Counted from the first letter of the stretch, positions 47,890 through 60,064 are shown. The stretch is 64,000 bases of DNA from Irpex lacteus (GCA_001986395.2 MQVO02000001.1:2232001-2296000); one strand, 5' to 3'. Made by a program: numbers and translations. The notes: generated from the sequence alone by a model not told the origin.

Positions 47890-47963
47890 CAGTGGTGCCA
47901 GCTCAGTGCGACGCCTTCTCTGCTTCGTTGTCCACTTGTTTGCCTTATTCCCTCGCTTCTTTG

Positions 47964-49039
47964 ATGACGAAAGCCAAGCCTCGAGCCGAGTGGCTCCCGG
48001 GGCAGTCTCTGCTTCTTGTCAAGACTCTTCTTAAGGAGAAAGCTGAGGGCCGTATGGTAGAGAATGGCTTCAAGCCAGTATGTTGGACCACTGCTGCTAC
48101 TGCACTACAGACAGAGCTTCAGGTCAAACTGGCAGAGTCACAAATAAAGGCTCATTGGAATAGGGTATGTTTCTACGCACTTCATGATCTCTGCTAATGT
48201 GTTCTGAATCTCTTGTAGCTTCGCAAAAGGTACAAGCTCCTTGTTGAGCTGAAGAAGATGTCCGGATTTGGCTGGAATGAGGATCATTACATGGTCACAG
48301 CTACGGATCAGGTATGGGAGGATGTTCTAGCGGTGCGTGTACAGCAAATTGGTAACTTCATCGCTGATTACCTTGCACAGAGACACAAGAAGTACGCGTG
48401 GTTCCGCACTCATCCCTTTCCTCTCCATAACGACCTCGCCACTCTCTGTAAGAACACCCGCCGTTGGCGAACATGCGTTTGCTGTAGGTGCACCACCTGT
48501 ATCTCAGGGATTGGACACTACACCTATTGGTGCTGGTGCGGCTGGTGAGACACAGGCTAGTGACGAAGACGAGGAAGATGAGGATGCTGAAGTGGCAGTA
48601 TCACAGGTGCGTGTGCAGTTTTGTCACATGTATCCAACTGCTTATGGTCTCTACAGCCATCTATTGCTGAGCCGACAGTCCCGTCAGCACCATCGACGCA
48701 ATCAGCAGTACCTGCAGCGTCCGGTCTCCGAACCGAAGCTCGCATTGCTGACGAGACTGACTGGCGTAGTGCTAGCTTCTCTGGTAGTCCAAGCGATCTC
48801 GTGCAAACGGTTTTCTGCCTCTTGCACAGTCGCTGGACCGGATGGCTGAAGCGTTACGGCCTCCACCGACACCTGTCCCTGGTGCAGCTCCAACTACACC
48901 TCGTCGCAAGCGTGCATGGGCAGTTGTAGTCGCCGAAGAGAAGGACCTCCCACCGAGCCAGCTGGCGAAGATACCGAGGATTTGGAGGAATAAGCCGGAG
49001 CTTGCAGAGGAGTACTTGAGTTTCACGCCAGACATGTGA
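47964..49039 (+). CDS. Myb/SANT-like DNA-binding protein of PIF/Harbinger element
   Basis: Exon 1 (47964-48164) begins MTKAKPRAEWLPGQSLLLV and continues with KPVCWTTAATALQTELQ and QIKAHWNR. Exon 2 (from 48219) gives LRKRYKLLVELKKMSGFGW and then TATDQVWEDVLA. Together they form the three-helix Myb/SANT-like fold that fungal Harbinger elements encode next to the nuclease. A later exon has YAWFRTHPFPLHNDLATL. The C-terminal part is acidic (ASDEDEEDEDAEVAVSQ) and Pro/Ser-rich, with a basic TPRRKRAW motif near the end at 49039. The partner protein binds the element ends and helps import the nuclease. The joints of the last exons are uncertain. The CACTA element ends only 69 bases upstream and may have displaced the promoter. 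Confidence 0.8.
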
Positions 49040-49107
49040 CCAGCTCGAGATATTTGGGTTCAAGATGAGCTTTCCGTAGTTAACTAGACAATGCTTTTAC
49101 AATCCTT

Positions 49108-50458
49108 TCAATTAATATGTCCTCGCCTCTCCAACTCCGCCTGATAACTTTCCCACATCGCCATTGCAATACGATCTCTACGTTCCTCTGCACGTGCACG
49201 TTCCTCATCACCAATTTGTCCACCGAGCAGCATTTCCACACCGTTTTGCCCTTCTCGGTCTATGTCTCCCTGCCCTCCTACCTCTAGTTCGTCATCATTA
49301 TCGTTGTCCAATGTGGCAGTTGCAGAGTTATTGTAAACACTATCGTGATCATGGATTTGGTTGAACATGAAGATAGCAGCAAATGCAACCCAAATTCGGT
49401 TCTGAGTTCGGAGATCATATTCGCATGATTGTCCGAGAATGGGAAACTGCCTTTTGCAAGCACTGAAGATACGCTCTACAACATTCCGAGCCTGTGCGTG
49501 TCGTAAGTTGAAAAGCTCTTCATGGTTTTGAGGACTAGCCACGCAAATCAGTTTATATAGAGGAACTAAAGCATAATGTGTGTACCGTTGTTGTGCAGCT
49601 CCCCATTCCCGTAAATGATACCGTACACCTCTGTACAGTACCAGAAGAACATCACAAGATGGAAACCCAGCATCTGCCAGATAGTAGCACCCCTCGGGAA
49701 CTGCAAAGGATGTTGCACGCGCTTTTTCAAACAGAAAGCTATCTGCAGCACTTCCTTCCCAGCCTACGAAGAGATAGATGAATAATATTAACATCTCGAA
49801 CGAGCAGGCGGCAAGGAAGTTATGTGATATATTGCCATCCCGGTCACGATAACCAGCTCGGATTTGTGCAGGAACATGCGCTAGCACATGAGTACCATCT
49901 ATTGCCCCCTTGGCGTGCTTAAAGAATGGGTAGAATTTCAGGTTGTTGCGGATGAGTGGCGAAAGAGGAGTTGTGGCGTCAGGGAGGCGGATGATCGTGG
50001 ATAGAAAGGCCGAGTTTGTAATTGCGTCCAATACATTGTTGATGACGCTGACTTGACTGTAAGTAGTGGTTCAGAAGGAAAACTCCAATGTACCCTGATA
50101 CTGTGGCAGTGCTGCGTTGAAACCGCTCTGCAATGTCATGATGGCCATTGTTATGTACATTGAGATACAAAAACATAGCCACTTTCTCCTCCAAATCAAC
50201 ATCTCTTGAATCAGCCAGTCCAGATATCAAAAACAACTGGTGACATAACTGTCGGAAAACATGGCTCTCAACCCCCAAAGCATCCTTCATCCTCTGCGGA
50301 TGTCCACCGATCAAGTCCTCTACTCATTGGCGGCCAGTATATTCGGAATTGTGATAAGGTTCGGGATTGTATCTGTTTTCCTGAGAGATGGCTGCTGCTT
50401 CCGCTGCCAATACTGCAGCAGCAACAGTGTGACGCTGAGCCTCAGTAAGATGTGCCAT
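49108..50458 (-). pseudogene. PIF/Harbinger DDE nuclease with in-frame stop
   Basis: Starting from the ATG at 50458 (MAHLTEAQRHTVAAAVLAAE), the frame reaches EYTGRQ, then a TGA at 50324-50326, then VEDLIGGHPQRMKDALG. Fungal relatives normally have Trp at this place, so TGG to TGA is the simplest reading. One intron at about 50.05-50.09 kb joins SG to VINNVLDAITNSAFL. The catalytic core is otherwise good: GAIDGTHVLAH (first Asp), YYLADAGFPSCDVLL (second Asp) and RNVVERIFSACKRQFPIL (Glu). HPQ and helix-turn-helix-like residues (DIAERFQRSTATVSG) precede it. The stop at 49108 is followed by a short gap before the convergent Myb-like gene. A shorter product could start after the stop, but it would lack the N-terminus. 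Confidence 0.85.
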
Positions 50459-50628
50459 CCGAGGGTAGAGCGAGTGAAAACAGCAGTACGACGAAGGTCT
50501 TGTTGCGCGGGTATGTCAGGCGTGATGAGATTTGATTGAATTTCCTTTTACAGCAGTCACAACGTTACACTAGCGCTGGTTTTAGAAACTGGGATCGCAC
50601 TCAGAAATTGCCGCCGATCAGGCCCTAA

Positions 50629-51999
50629 CCCTTCCCAGTTGGGCATATCTTTTGGCGCTCGTAAAGGATTGGCAAGGCTTTGCCAGACGTCGGCAGCCTT
50701 GGGAAATTCGGCCAGCCCTGGCAACTACCTACCAGCCCTGCGCTCTGTTATGAGCTCCCACAAGACTGACCGGCGGAGTATTCATGCACCTCGCCGAACA
50801 TCGCAACCAGCAAGAAAATGCTCTGAAAGTTCGCTTTGAGAGATACTCTCAGAGAGTCACGGAGTCAATGTGTCAGCACAGCTATGGATATTATTTACAT
50901 GTCATTTTTCGCTCAATTTCTCCCCGGTGATATCACTTGACCTCACAAAATGGAGAGAACTCTTCGTACTTTGAGTTTTCTACGCCAGGACCCCATACAC
51001 CTGATAGCCGTGCTGCATCCGATGGGTCCGGCGTTCGACGCAGTCGCGACATACCTGGACGTCCATAGAACTCGACGCGGGCTCACATATCCTACACACA
51101 GACTCAACTCACTTCGTATTTGAAGATACTATAGCCGTTGATATCATGCACCACTCTCAGCCGGACAAGGATAAATAACCCTCAACTTCCAACGTCTAAG
51201 AGGCTCACGGTTTCCCACTTCCACAGGACTGCCCACATATCCCGTTCGCTCTAGCCACAGGTAAGTCACCGTGAATGCATCATTAGCAAGTAGTATATAA
51301 TATCTATGCTCCCATGTAAGGTACATGCCTCTACCATAAGCTACGCATCTCCGCCTGAATCTCCGCGCCAGTTATAGCTTATAAGGTGAGCTCCAATATT
51401 AATGTCACTTCTTGGTAACGAATTTCATGATCAGGTAGCCCGAATGGTTGGCAGGTTGAGACGTCTCCCGCGTCAGTCATCCAACTTAACAACTTGACTC
51501 GATTGGTTGTCACATAGCTACACTGTATTGTACAGTACCGTGCTCTGCGAATATATTTTGTCTGTGATTCTTGAATACCTTCGCGTGACAATATGTATAT
51601 ATCCTATAGGCGTGACAGTAATAATTGCCGTGCTGCGCGACTGACTACTTATGGTACGGCTGAGCATAATTGCGATACAATTATCCTAGATCGACCTGGC
51701 GATCCACAAGCCTTGCGAAGGCTACCCGCCCTTGTAGCACTTACCAAGGCTTCTATAGGGGCTTGTAAAAGCAAAAGTATTGATGGTAAGGCCTTTTTAA
51801 AAACTTGCAAGCTTGCAGCCCTTGCGACCCTTATAAAGCTATTTATTGATTTCTTATCTCGTCCCCAAAAGTGCTGATGGCTGTCTGACGTCTGCGTCTA
51901 TTACACCCCTCCTTATCGAGGAGTGAATTGACGCCCTCATCGGCTTCCTGGCGTTATCACGTGTGGCATCACGGGAGGCAATCAACAAGAGTTGAACGC
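50629..51999. other. Intergenic, nothing recognised
   Basis: Lies between the right end of the Harbinger element and the minisatellite that carries the LTR element. Short frames only. Confidence 0.4.
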
Positions 52000-52014
52000 G
52001 TTGTCGTCTGTTGT
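52000..52014. repeat. Left part of the 10-bp minisatellite
   Basis: One and a half units of GTTGTCGTCT directly before the left LTR. The rest of the array follows the right LTR. Confidence 0.8.
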
Positions 52015-52385
52015 TGAGACGGGGTAGGATAGTTTTCGTGTGAGAGAACGACCTCTTTAGCCCGGCCGAAGCCGGCCCGTAGTAGCTCGTTATATTCGCG
52101 CGTAAGCGCCAGGACATGTATCTTCTTTTTGCATCGCACCCTCACTGCCTACGGGCCTCTTTGTAATTTCATTTGTTTTCTCTTCGTACAACTACGTGTG
52201 TTCTATCTGACTTCACGACGACTGCCTACGGTAACGTCTAGGAGTTCCCGTGCCACTCGTAGTGGTCGCTTTCCTTAGTGAGCTGGCAGCTAAGGGCTAC
52301 CTTAGCTGCTGCTCCCACTTCTCTCTCGTGAACCCGCCGGCCTAGAGCGGTGTCCCCCTCAAGACCGTCTCGGAGACGCGTCGCA
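52015..52385 (+). repeat. Left LTR
   Basis: 371 bp, beginning TGAGACGGGG and ending GACGCGTCGCA. Compared with the right LTR it has T in TTCCCGTGCC and G in CTCTCGTGAACC. Confidence 0.95.
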
Positions 52386-52492
52386 AAGTGGACACTGTGG
52401 GAGCACCGCCACCGATAGGTCGGAGGACGAGGAACATTAACTCGAGAGTGGAAGTGGCTTTCGGGGCACACGTACCGCCAGGTCATAAACCA

Positions 52493-54646
52493 ATGGCTGA
52501 ATCCAGGAAGGCTTCCGGATCGCAGCCTGCGAGACCAGACCAACAGGCATTCCACCCGCGACCATCCGTTCCAGGAGGATTCGACAACAGCATCCTCCTA
52601 TCAGCACCACCAACCGCGCTACCGACCAGCAGCAAGAACCGAGGGGTCGTTGACCTAACGGAATCCCCAAGGCCAAGACCAGGGTTACCCCCTCTGGACC
52701 TCAAAATTTGGCAAGGGCATACGGACGAATCTTCACCAGTGATGGTTCCGACCCCGTCGAAGATAGGAGAATGGGCGGAGAACGTGACGCACGCGTCCTC
52801 GAGAGAGGCAGAGTCGAGGCCGCCATCTGTAGTCTCTAACCAGTCAGTAGCGAGATCCAGCATCTCGGGGCGAAGCACGACTCTAGCAGGTCGACTGATA
52901 AAAAGAGAAGTCGACCCGGAGGATGTAATGGAGGACGACGTTCTGAGGGAGCTCGTCATTCGCTACGTCAGGGGAGACCCCAACGGAGACGGCTTGTCCG
53001 TCCACGTCCAGATCCAAGGGCTCTTAGCCCAAGAATTGACGAACGATCTCATCAAACAGACGCAGGACGACCACGGAAGGACTTGTTACTCCCTCGAGCC
53101 GGCCACCCTTTACCGAGTCAAAGAGCTAGTAGAACTGACCCAGAGGTGGCTACACGCTATCTCCTCAGTGCTGCCCCCGAAGACCAGTCCACCACGAGTA
53201 CGTAACGTGGTGGACCCTAACGGCAGCATGATCAACGTTCTTAACGTCAGTAGCAGCCCTCTCGACCTGCGCATCATATGGAAGGAGTTACAAGGAAGGC
53301 TAGCCAGAGTGCAGAGTTGGGCGAAGAAAGCCATAGGGGAAGCGTGTAACGAGCAAATACCTACGCCAACAATATCGAGCGTAGGGTGGCAGGATATAGC
53401 GACGAAAGCGCATCTGCCAGAATCGGTAGCCCGCGCTCATATGGCTCATTCGAACGCTCTAGGACTCATGGACCGCCCTTCGATCAAGCCCGGACTGGAG
53501 AGCGGGGCCCCTATCGAGCAATATTTCCCTGAAGGTCACCCGTATTGGAAGCACCCTATCGACGTGACGAAGCTTAAGTACAATGAGGGTAAAATAGAAG
53601 AAAGGGATATTTGGGTGGCCCCGCCAGACGAAGGAGACAACGCTAACGCAATCAGCGCGCCGTACCGATCGAAGGGTAAGAGCAAACAGGTCAATTTCGA
53701 GGACTCCGACGAAGAAGGGAGCACTCACGAGGTCGCCACGATTCTCGAGTCAGCCGAGCCGGAGAAGAGAAAGCAGCCACGACAAGCGAGCATATACGAA
53801 GGGTTCGCCTCAGGAAGGTCCGTGAATGACCTCGCTCGACGGTCCACGCCGGAATTCGAAAGTAACAGGGAGAGGCGTCAATCGAGAATATTCCAGACGA
53901 GGCACTCCCTGCGAACCGTCCATGACCCCCCGCAATGGTCCTCGCATTACGCCCAGGAAGAACCAGCGAGTATCTCTAGCCGTCCGCGGCACTCTTCGAC
54001 ACCACGGGGAAGAGACACTCCGCCGCACATGTCGAGCAGGAGATCGACTCGCAGAGGAAGGTCTCCTCCCAGCAGTCCCTCGTCGAGCGGGAGTTCTTCG
54101 TCCCCAAACGGTAGGGGAGCGGGGGGCGGGTTACGACCTCCTTTTCCCCCACCGAGACGAAGCTCAAGGTCGCGTTCGAAGTCGCCGTCGGCGGCTAGAC
54201 AGACGACTAGTCCTTCTCAGGTACCACCTCGACCGGCCGCGGACCCTATGACCCCGAGAATCGAGGTGCGGATCAAGGCAGAGTCGCTACCCTACTGGGA
54301 CGGAGGAGACGACACCGCCATGACCTACTTCGCTCAAATCTTCGAGCTAGCGTCATTGGGCGAACTAGTGGCAGAGCAACTAGGCCGTTACCTCTGGCTC
54401 AAATTCGATCACACTTCCGATCTATTTTCGTGGTATACGGCGCTCCCCGAGACTAAGAAGGAGAGGATGAAGACAAATTATCAAGAGTTCGTCCTGATGA
54501 TCCGAGACTCGTTCTTAGGCGACAGGTGGGTGTTCAACCAACTGCAAGCGTTCGCAGAGATGTCCTTTCGTCAGAAAGGGCACGCCAATGAAGCCCCGTC
54601 GACTTCGTCCGAAGGAGAATCGTGCTCAGCCGTATGCTGGGAATGA
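52493..54646 (+). pseudogene. Gag N-terminal part of chromovirus
   Basis: The first ATG in this frame is at 52493 (MAESRKASGSQPARPD). A long disordered Ser/Pro/Arg-rich region comes first (RRSTRRGRSPPSSPSS near 54.05 kb). The capsid domain follows: SLPYWDGGDDTAMTYFAQI, LGRYLWLKFDHTSDLFSWY and RWVFNQLQAFAEM. The capsid frame then runs out at a stop (54644-54646). Its natural continuation (SPVDFVRRRIVLSRMLGMT) lies in the -1 frame from about 54590, consistent with loss of one base. Gag forms the particle that packages element RNA in the cytoplasm. Confidence 0.85.
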
Positions 54647-57018
54647 CCCCCACAATCAACGGGGCTCCGGACTACGAAGCTGAAGTCGAAGTGGTGAAGA
54701 GGGTCATGCCCATATCGTGGCGTATGGCTCTGGCTGCCCACACTATCGAAGACGTCTCCAAGTTGCAGAGACTCGTCAAGAACCTGAACGACGAACTAGA
54801 AATGGCCTGGTGTAACGAGCATAGAGATTCGGGAAGGAGAGACGGCGACCGCAGGCCCAACAGAAGCGGAAGACCATGGGCGAACCGGCCCTACAACAAG
54901 GACTCGGTCTCTGCTCATGACGTCGAAACGGAGGTACGGGACGAGGATGACGAGGAGACGGACGATCAAGAGGTGTACGCCGCCCAAGCCAGCAACAAGA
55001 ATGGGAGACCGGCTCGCGTGTTTCAGTTCCCCAGACGGGACGACGTTAAAACAATGACTGGTCGTAACCCACCTGGTCCTTGCCCGCTCTGCGGCAGCCC
55101 GGCTCACTGGAAGAACGAATGTCCTCATAAGGATAAGACGAATGCGAAGGAGGTTCGAATCTCGAGCGTCGACGCTGTTAACGACATGTATGACTCCCTT
55201 TACAATACTTTAATGCTAGAGAATGCTGCTTCCCAGTATGTGAAGAACGAGAGCGACACCGTCGAGGGCCACCTCGGCGGTGGAGCTACCTCGGCCACCG
55301 TTCAGGAGCATGAAGTGAAGGTAGGTAGGAGAGCTTACGTGGAGGAAGTGGAAGATGAGGAGGAGTCGACGGGACATGCGAACCGAACAGTCCCGACTCC
55401 GTCTGAGGGGACGAGCGAAGCCAAAGCGAGTCACAGTTCACCCGGACCGCAGAACAGACCTGCTCGAATCTTCGAGCTGAGGCCGGTGAGGAAGTTCGCT
55501 GCCGGACAATCTGCCAGAGGGGTGTCAGTCTTGTCAGCTAGAGGTAAGCTCGGAGGTCTAGAAGAACGGGAGGTAGACTTGCGCTTCGACTCTTGCGCCG
55601 ACGTGACTCTGGTGTCGAAGGAATACTTCGAGTCCCTTAAGAGTCCTCCGAAGGTAAAGAGAGGAGCTAAGCTGCGGCTATGGCAACTCTTAGACGGTAA
55701 AGCAGAGATCGAGGGCTACGCCGACATAGGAATCTACGTGAAGGGGGAAGACAACTGCTGGATTAAAGCCAAGGCGGAGGCGTACATCGTTCCTGATATG
55801 ACGGTACCTATTCTCTTGGGCGAAGACTTTCAACGTACATACGAGGTGAAAGTTACTCGAAACATCGACCAAGGATCTCGAATCCAATTCGGAGGATGTC
55901 CTGAAATAATCACCGCTACCCCAGTGGACAAGAAATTCACGATACCGCGTATGGCGCAGAATTTCGAAGCGGAGGCGTCGTTCGTAAAGAGCAAAGCCAG
56001 CCGAAGGATCCGGTTCAGGAATCGACGGAAGAGGGAGATCGAACAGGAACGAAGAACGGAAGTTCGTTTGAAGGAGGATTGCACGCTTCCCCCCAGGACG
56101 GTAGTTCCTACGCGAATTGAGCACGGGGAAAGTCACGATCGTGAATGGCTGTTCGAGAGAGCGTTGGTCAGCAGCAAAGACTTGTCGCATATAGCCATAC
56201 CGAATTGCCTAATCGCAGCTACCGACCCGCACCTTCCTCTCACCAATACCGGGGACAAGCCAGTCGTTCTGAAAGCAGGGACGGTACTGGGATACGTACA
56301 GAACCCGCTTAGTTTCTTCGACTCCCCTTCCTCGCTAAAGCATTTAGAGAGCATGCTCGAGCACTCAGCAAGGCTTTCCCTCATAGTTGAAGCCCTTTCC
56401 TCCACCCTGGGGGGCGAGACCACGACGCAGCCCGCCTCCGCTGAAGCCAAGAAGGGGCCACCCTTTGAAGCTTCGGAAGAAGGGATCGCAGAGGAAGATG
56501 AGATGACCGGTCCCAAGACGGCGGAATTTCCTGACACAACGATCTACCCGTCGAGCCGTATGCGAGAAATTATCGACGTGGGCGAAGTTCCCGAGGAGCT
56601 AAAGCCGAGAGTTTGGGAGATGTTAGAGGAACGACAGAAAGCATTTGGGTTCGACAGTAGACTGGGACAGCTCAACGCCCGAGTACACATCCGAACGGAA
56701 GAAGGATTGAACCCGATTGCGGTGCCAATGTATGGTACCTCCCCAGCCAAACGGCTAGTCATCGAAGAACAAATGGCCAAGTGGTTTGAGCAGGACGTTA
56801 TAGAAGCTTCGAGGAGTCCCTGGAGTGCACCGGTCATCATAGCGTGGGAAACCTCGCCTATGCGTGGATTACCGGAAACTGAATGCCAGGACGATACCAG
56901 ACGAATTCCCTATCCCGAGGCAATCCGAGATATTGTCCGCCCTGTCTGGATCACAAGTGTTATCTTCGTTGGATGCCCTAGCGGGCTTCACGCAGCTAGA
57001 GTTGGCAGAAGAGGATAG
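54596..57018 (+). pseudogene. Gag C-terminus, zinc knuckle, protease and start of reverse transcriptase
   Basis: This frame continues the capsid, then a CCHC knuckle CPLCGSPAHWKNEC (55081-55122). The protease region has FDSCADVTLVS, with Cys where DSG/DTG is usual, and PILLGEDF about 80 residues later. The N-terminal part of the reverse transcriptase includes LNPIAVPMYGTSPAK and SPWSAPVIIAW. After this, near 56844-56850, the frame no longer matches the family. The expected following block (GKPRLCVDYRKLN) is found in another frame, implying a small deletion whose length is not a multiple of three. Confidence 0.85.
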
Positions 57019-60000
57019 AGAGAAGACGGCCTTTCGAACGCATTTAGGACTGTACCAATTCAAGAGAATGCCGTTCAGGCTACGCAATGGGCCCTCGATC
57101 TTTCAGAGAACCATGCAGACCATACTCGCTCCGTTCCTATGGCTATTCTGCTTAGTCTACATAGACGACATCGTAGTGTTTTCGAAATCGTACGAAGAAC
57201 ACATCACTCACCTCGACAAAGTTTTACGAGCCATCGAAGAGGCAGGCATCACTTTATCGCCCAACAAGTGTCATCTCTTTTACCCGTCGGTCCTACTCTT
57301 AGGGCACAAAGTGTCGAGGCTCGGACTGTCGACGCATGAGGAGAAAGTCAAGGCCATAGTGGAACTGGCCCCTCCTACGAAGACGTCGCAACTTCAACAC
57401 TTCTTGGGCATGGCCGTATATTTCTCGGCGTTCATCCCCCACTACTCGTCCATGGCTTCGCCTCTATTCGCACTGCTGAAGAAAGGAGCTCGATGGAAGT
57501 GGGGAGAGGTGGAGCAATATGCGTTCGACCAGATCAAGAAGGCTCTGGAAGAGGCTCCTGTACTGGGGCACCCTGTTCAAGGATCGCCGTACCGTTTGTA
57601 CACGAACGCGTCAGACGTAGCTCTAGGGTGCGCCTTGCAGCAGGTCCAGCTTATGCGAGCAGGAGATCTGAAAGAGACGAAGGCGTATGACCGGATAGCG
57701 AAAGCTCGCGAGCTAGGCAAAGACGTACCGGACTTATTGGTCAAACTACCCACGGAGACCAAAGAGGAGAAGGCCTCGTTACCCTGGGCGAACTCGCTAG
57801 ACGACACTATGGTCAGAGCGGAGAGAGTGATAGGTTACTGGTCGCGCACCTTCAAACCGGCCGAGAGGAACTACTCGACTACGGAAAGGGAGGCCTTGGC
57901 AGCGAAAGAAGGCCTGGTGCGATTCCAGCCCTTCATAGAAGGGGAAGCTGTAACACTGGTCACGGACCACTCCGCCCTGCAGTGGGCGAGCACTTACGAG
58001 AACGCGAACAGGAGGCTCGCATCCTGGGGGGCTATCTTCTCCGCGTTCAAACCAGGCCTCCAGATTTGTCACCGACCCGGGAGGGTACACTCTAACGTGG
58101 ACCCCCTATCCAGGCTTCCGCGAGATAGAGACACGGGGTTAGTGAGAATGAACCCCGAACATTTCTCCCCGTCCAAAGACAAGACCACGGCGATCAACCC
58201 AGACGAGAAGACTCTGAGCACGGAACTGCCCATCTTCGACCGAGAACCCAAGGAAGCATTCGTCTCTTGCCAGAGTGACGAAGGCATTCTGAAGTTCCCG
58301 TCGGTGTTCGCGGTGACGAGGGCGGCAGCAAAAGGGAAAGCCGCTAAGAGGGAAGACACGCCAGAGGCGTTGACCAAGAAGGTCCGTACCCGAGGAGAGA
58401 CTCGTAAAAGGAAGTCTGGGAAAGTTCAAGGACCGCTCACGCAAGAAGGAAACCCTCCGGAGTTGAAGGAAGAACCAGCGGAAGACGAACCCTTGAGTGC
58501 TTGGGACAGGCAGGAGAAGTGGAAGAACGAGAACGATCCCCCTCCTATCCTGATTCATATGGAAGAGTCGAAGGTCAGAGAGTTTGTGGAAGGATACAAG
58601 AACGACTTCACCCTCTCAGGCAGATGGGAAGACGCACGTAGCGACCCTGACGCCTGGTACGCGGGACGACGATACTTCAAGGATGAAAGGGGCCTTTTAT
58701 TCTTCAAAGACGCGGATTTCAAAGCAAGATTATGCGTACCCAACTCGTTGAAGAATTCCATCATAAAGGAGGCACACGAGTCCCCCTTCGAAACAGCACA
58801 CGCTGGTCCTGAAAAGCTCTATGCGCGTTTGTCGAACGTTTTCTACTGGCACAGGATGCAGAAGGACATCAAGAAATTCTGTATTTCATGCGATGTCTGT
58901 CAGAAGACGAAGTTCTCGAATTTCAGTCGGTTTGGACGTCTCTTACCTAATCCTATCCCAGCGAGGCCGTACGAGACCGTGTCCATGGATATCGTCACAG
59001 GATTCCCTATGTCCAACGGGTTCAACGCGATTTGGGTCGCGGTAGATCGGCTGACCAAGCATGCCCAATTCGTCCCGATCACGACAGGGCTGTCGGTCGC
59101 TGACTTTGCGAAGCTCTTCGTAGACAAAGTCATATGTCGCTACGGGGTTCCTGAGTCTATCATCTCGGACAGAGATCCTCGCTGGACACATGATTTCTGG
59201 AGAGAGGTAGCCAAGCACTTACGTACGGACATGTGGCTTTCCTCCTCTCATCATCCCCAACACGACGGGCAAACGGAAGTCGTTAATCGCTTCCTGGAAA
59301 CGATGTTGAGGGGATATGCGTCGGAAGACCGGGAAAAGTGGAGCGAATGGATTCCCTTGCTAGAGCACGCATACAATAGCATGCCGTCTGCTACCACGGG
59401 GTTCTCTCCCTTCTTCTTGCTGTATGGATACCAGCCCAGAGACACGTTTGGGAACGTCGAAGAGGGATATGTAGGACGAAGGATAGGGAAGGACAGATTG
59501 GACAGCGCCACGTTCTTGAAGGAGATAGAATCGTGGCGCACTCAAGCAAGAGATGCGATCGCTCGGGCTCAAGACAAGCAAGCCCGGGCATACAACAAAG
59601 GGAGAAGAATGCTGGAATTCAAGTCGGGAGACTTAGTACTCGTCAGCCCGCACTCGCTGGAATGGAAAGAATCGAAAGGGGAATTCGCGAAGCTCGCTCC
59701 CCGCTATATCGGTCCTTTCGAAGTCATGGAGAGGATGGGAGAAAACACGTACCAACTTCGAATGGACGACCGATACCCGGGGTCGCACATAGTCAATATC
59801 GAGCACCTGCGAAAGTACGAAGCCTCGCCGGAGGACCTTGGAGAACGTACGAAGCTCCCCGAGACTAGGAAAGAAAAGGATCCAGCTGAAGAATACGAGG
59901 TAGAGAAAATCGTAGCTCACCGTTACAACCGTGCGACAGGAGCTGTCGAGTTCTTACTGAGGTGGCATGGGTACTCACCCCTATACGATTCCTGGGCGAC

Positions 60001-60064
60001 GCTTCGGGATCTCGCGAACGCCCCTAACATCCTTCGCGAATACCGCCACAAGGAAGGCATCTAG
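56850..60064 (+). CDS. Pol: reverse transcriptase, RNase H, integrase, chromodomain
   Basis: The frame opens at the VDYRKLN block. The reverse transcriptase shows SSLDALAGF (metal Asp) and YIDDIVVF (about 57158). The RNase H start reads LYTNASD, with Asn (57605-57607) where catalytic Asp is expected. FQPFIEGEAVTLVTDH and CHRPGRVHSNVDPLSR follow. Integrase has the H-H-C-C finger (HESPFETAH ... CISCDVC), then the Asp-Asp-Glu core: MDIVTGFPMSNGF, IISDRDPRW and HPQHDGQTEVVNRF. The C-terminal chromodomain is EYEVEKIVAHRYN with LLRWHGYSPLYDSW, which targets integration to modified chromatin in chromoviruses. It lacks its own Gag and protease frame, so it would need a frame restored elsewhere to be made as a polyprotein. 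Confidence 0.92.

Larger units (their letters stand above)
41066..47894. mobile_element. EnSpm/CACTA-type DNA transposon
   Basis: The terminal inverted repeat CACTGTGCACCC begins at 41066 and ends, reverse-complemented, at 47894. GTGC flanks both sides (41062-41065 and 47895-47898). Both ends carry many direct and inverted copies of TTCACTAAC/GTTAGTGAA (41.09-41.37 kb and 47.70-47.88 kb), the subterminal arrays typical of CACTA elements. Inside are a Tnp2-type transposase gene and two genes of unknown role. It lies within the PIF/Harbinger element, just upstream of the Myb-like gene. Confidence 0.88.
39703..50625. mobile_element. PIF/Harbinger DNA transposon (interrupted by other elements)
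   Basis: The left end GGGCCTGATCGGCGG and the right end (its reverse complement at 50611-50625) are flanked by TAA on both sides (39700-39702 and 50626-50628), the classic PIF/Harbinger target duplication. The left repeat continues as CAGTTTCTGAGCGCG only after an insertion at 39718-40932, against CAATTTCTGAGTGCG at the right end. Without the inserted elements the transposon is about 2.9 kb. It carries the usual two convergent genes, a Myb/SANT-like protein and a DDE nuclease. The nuclease gene has an in-frame stop, so this copy is no longer autonomous. Confidence 0.88.

Noticed and set aside
40924..50625. 40924 as the true left end of the Harbinger element
   Set aside because: The GATCGGCGG there is the second copy of a 9-bp target duplication. 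The full end with GGGCCT and the TAA flank lies at 39703.
51593..51877. Plus-strand frame with a Lys/Ala/Leu-rich helix before the LTR element
   Set aside because: No start context or homology is visible, and the sequence looks like degenerate repeat.
54590..54646. Programmed ribosomal frameshift between Gag and Pol
   Set aside because: The frame change falls within the capsid domain, upstream of the zinc knuckle, and I see no slippery heptamer. A one-base loss fits better.
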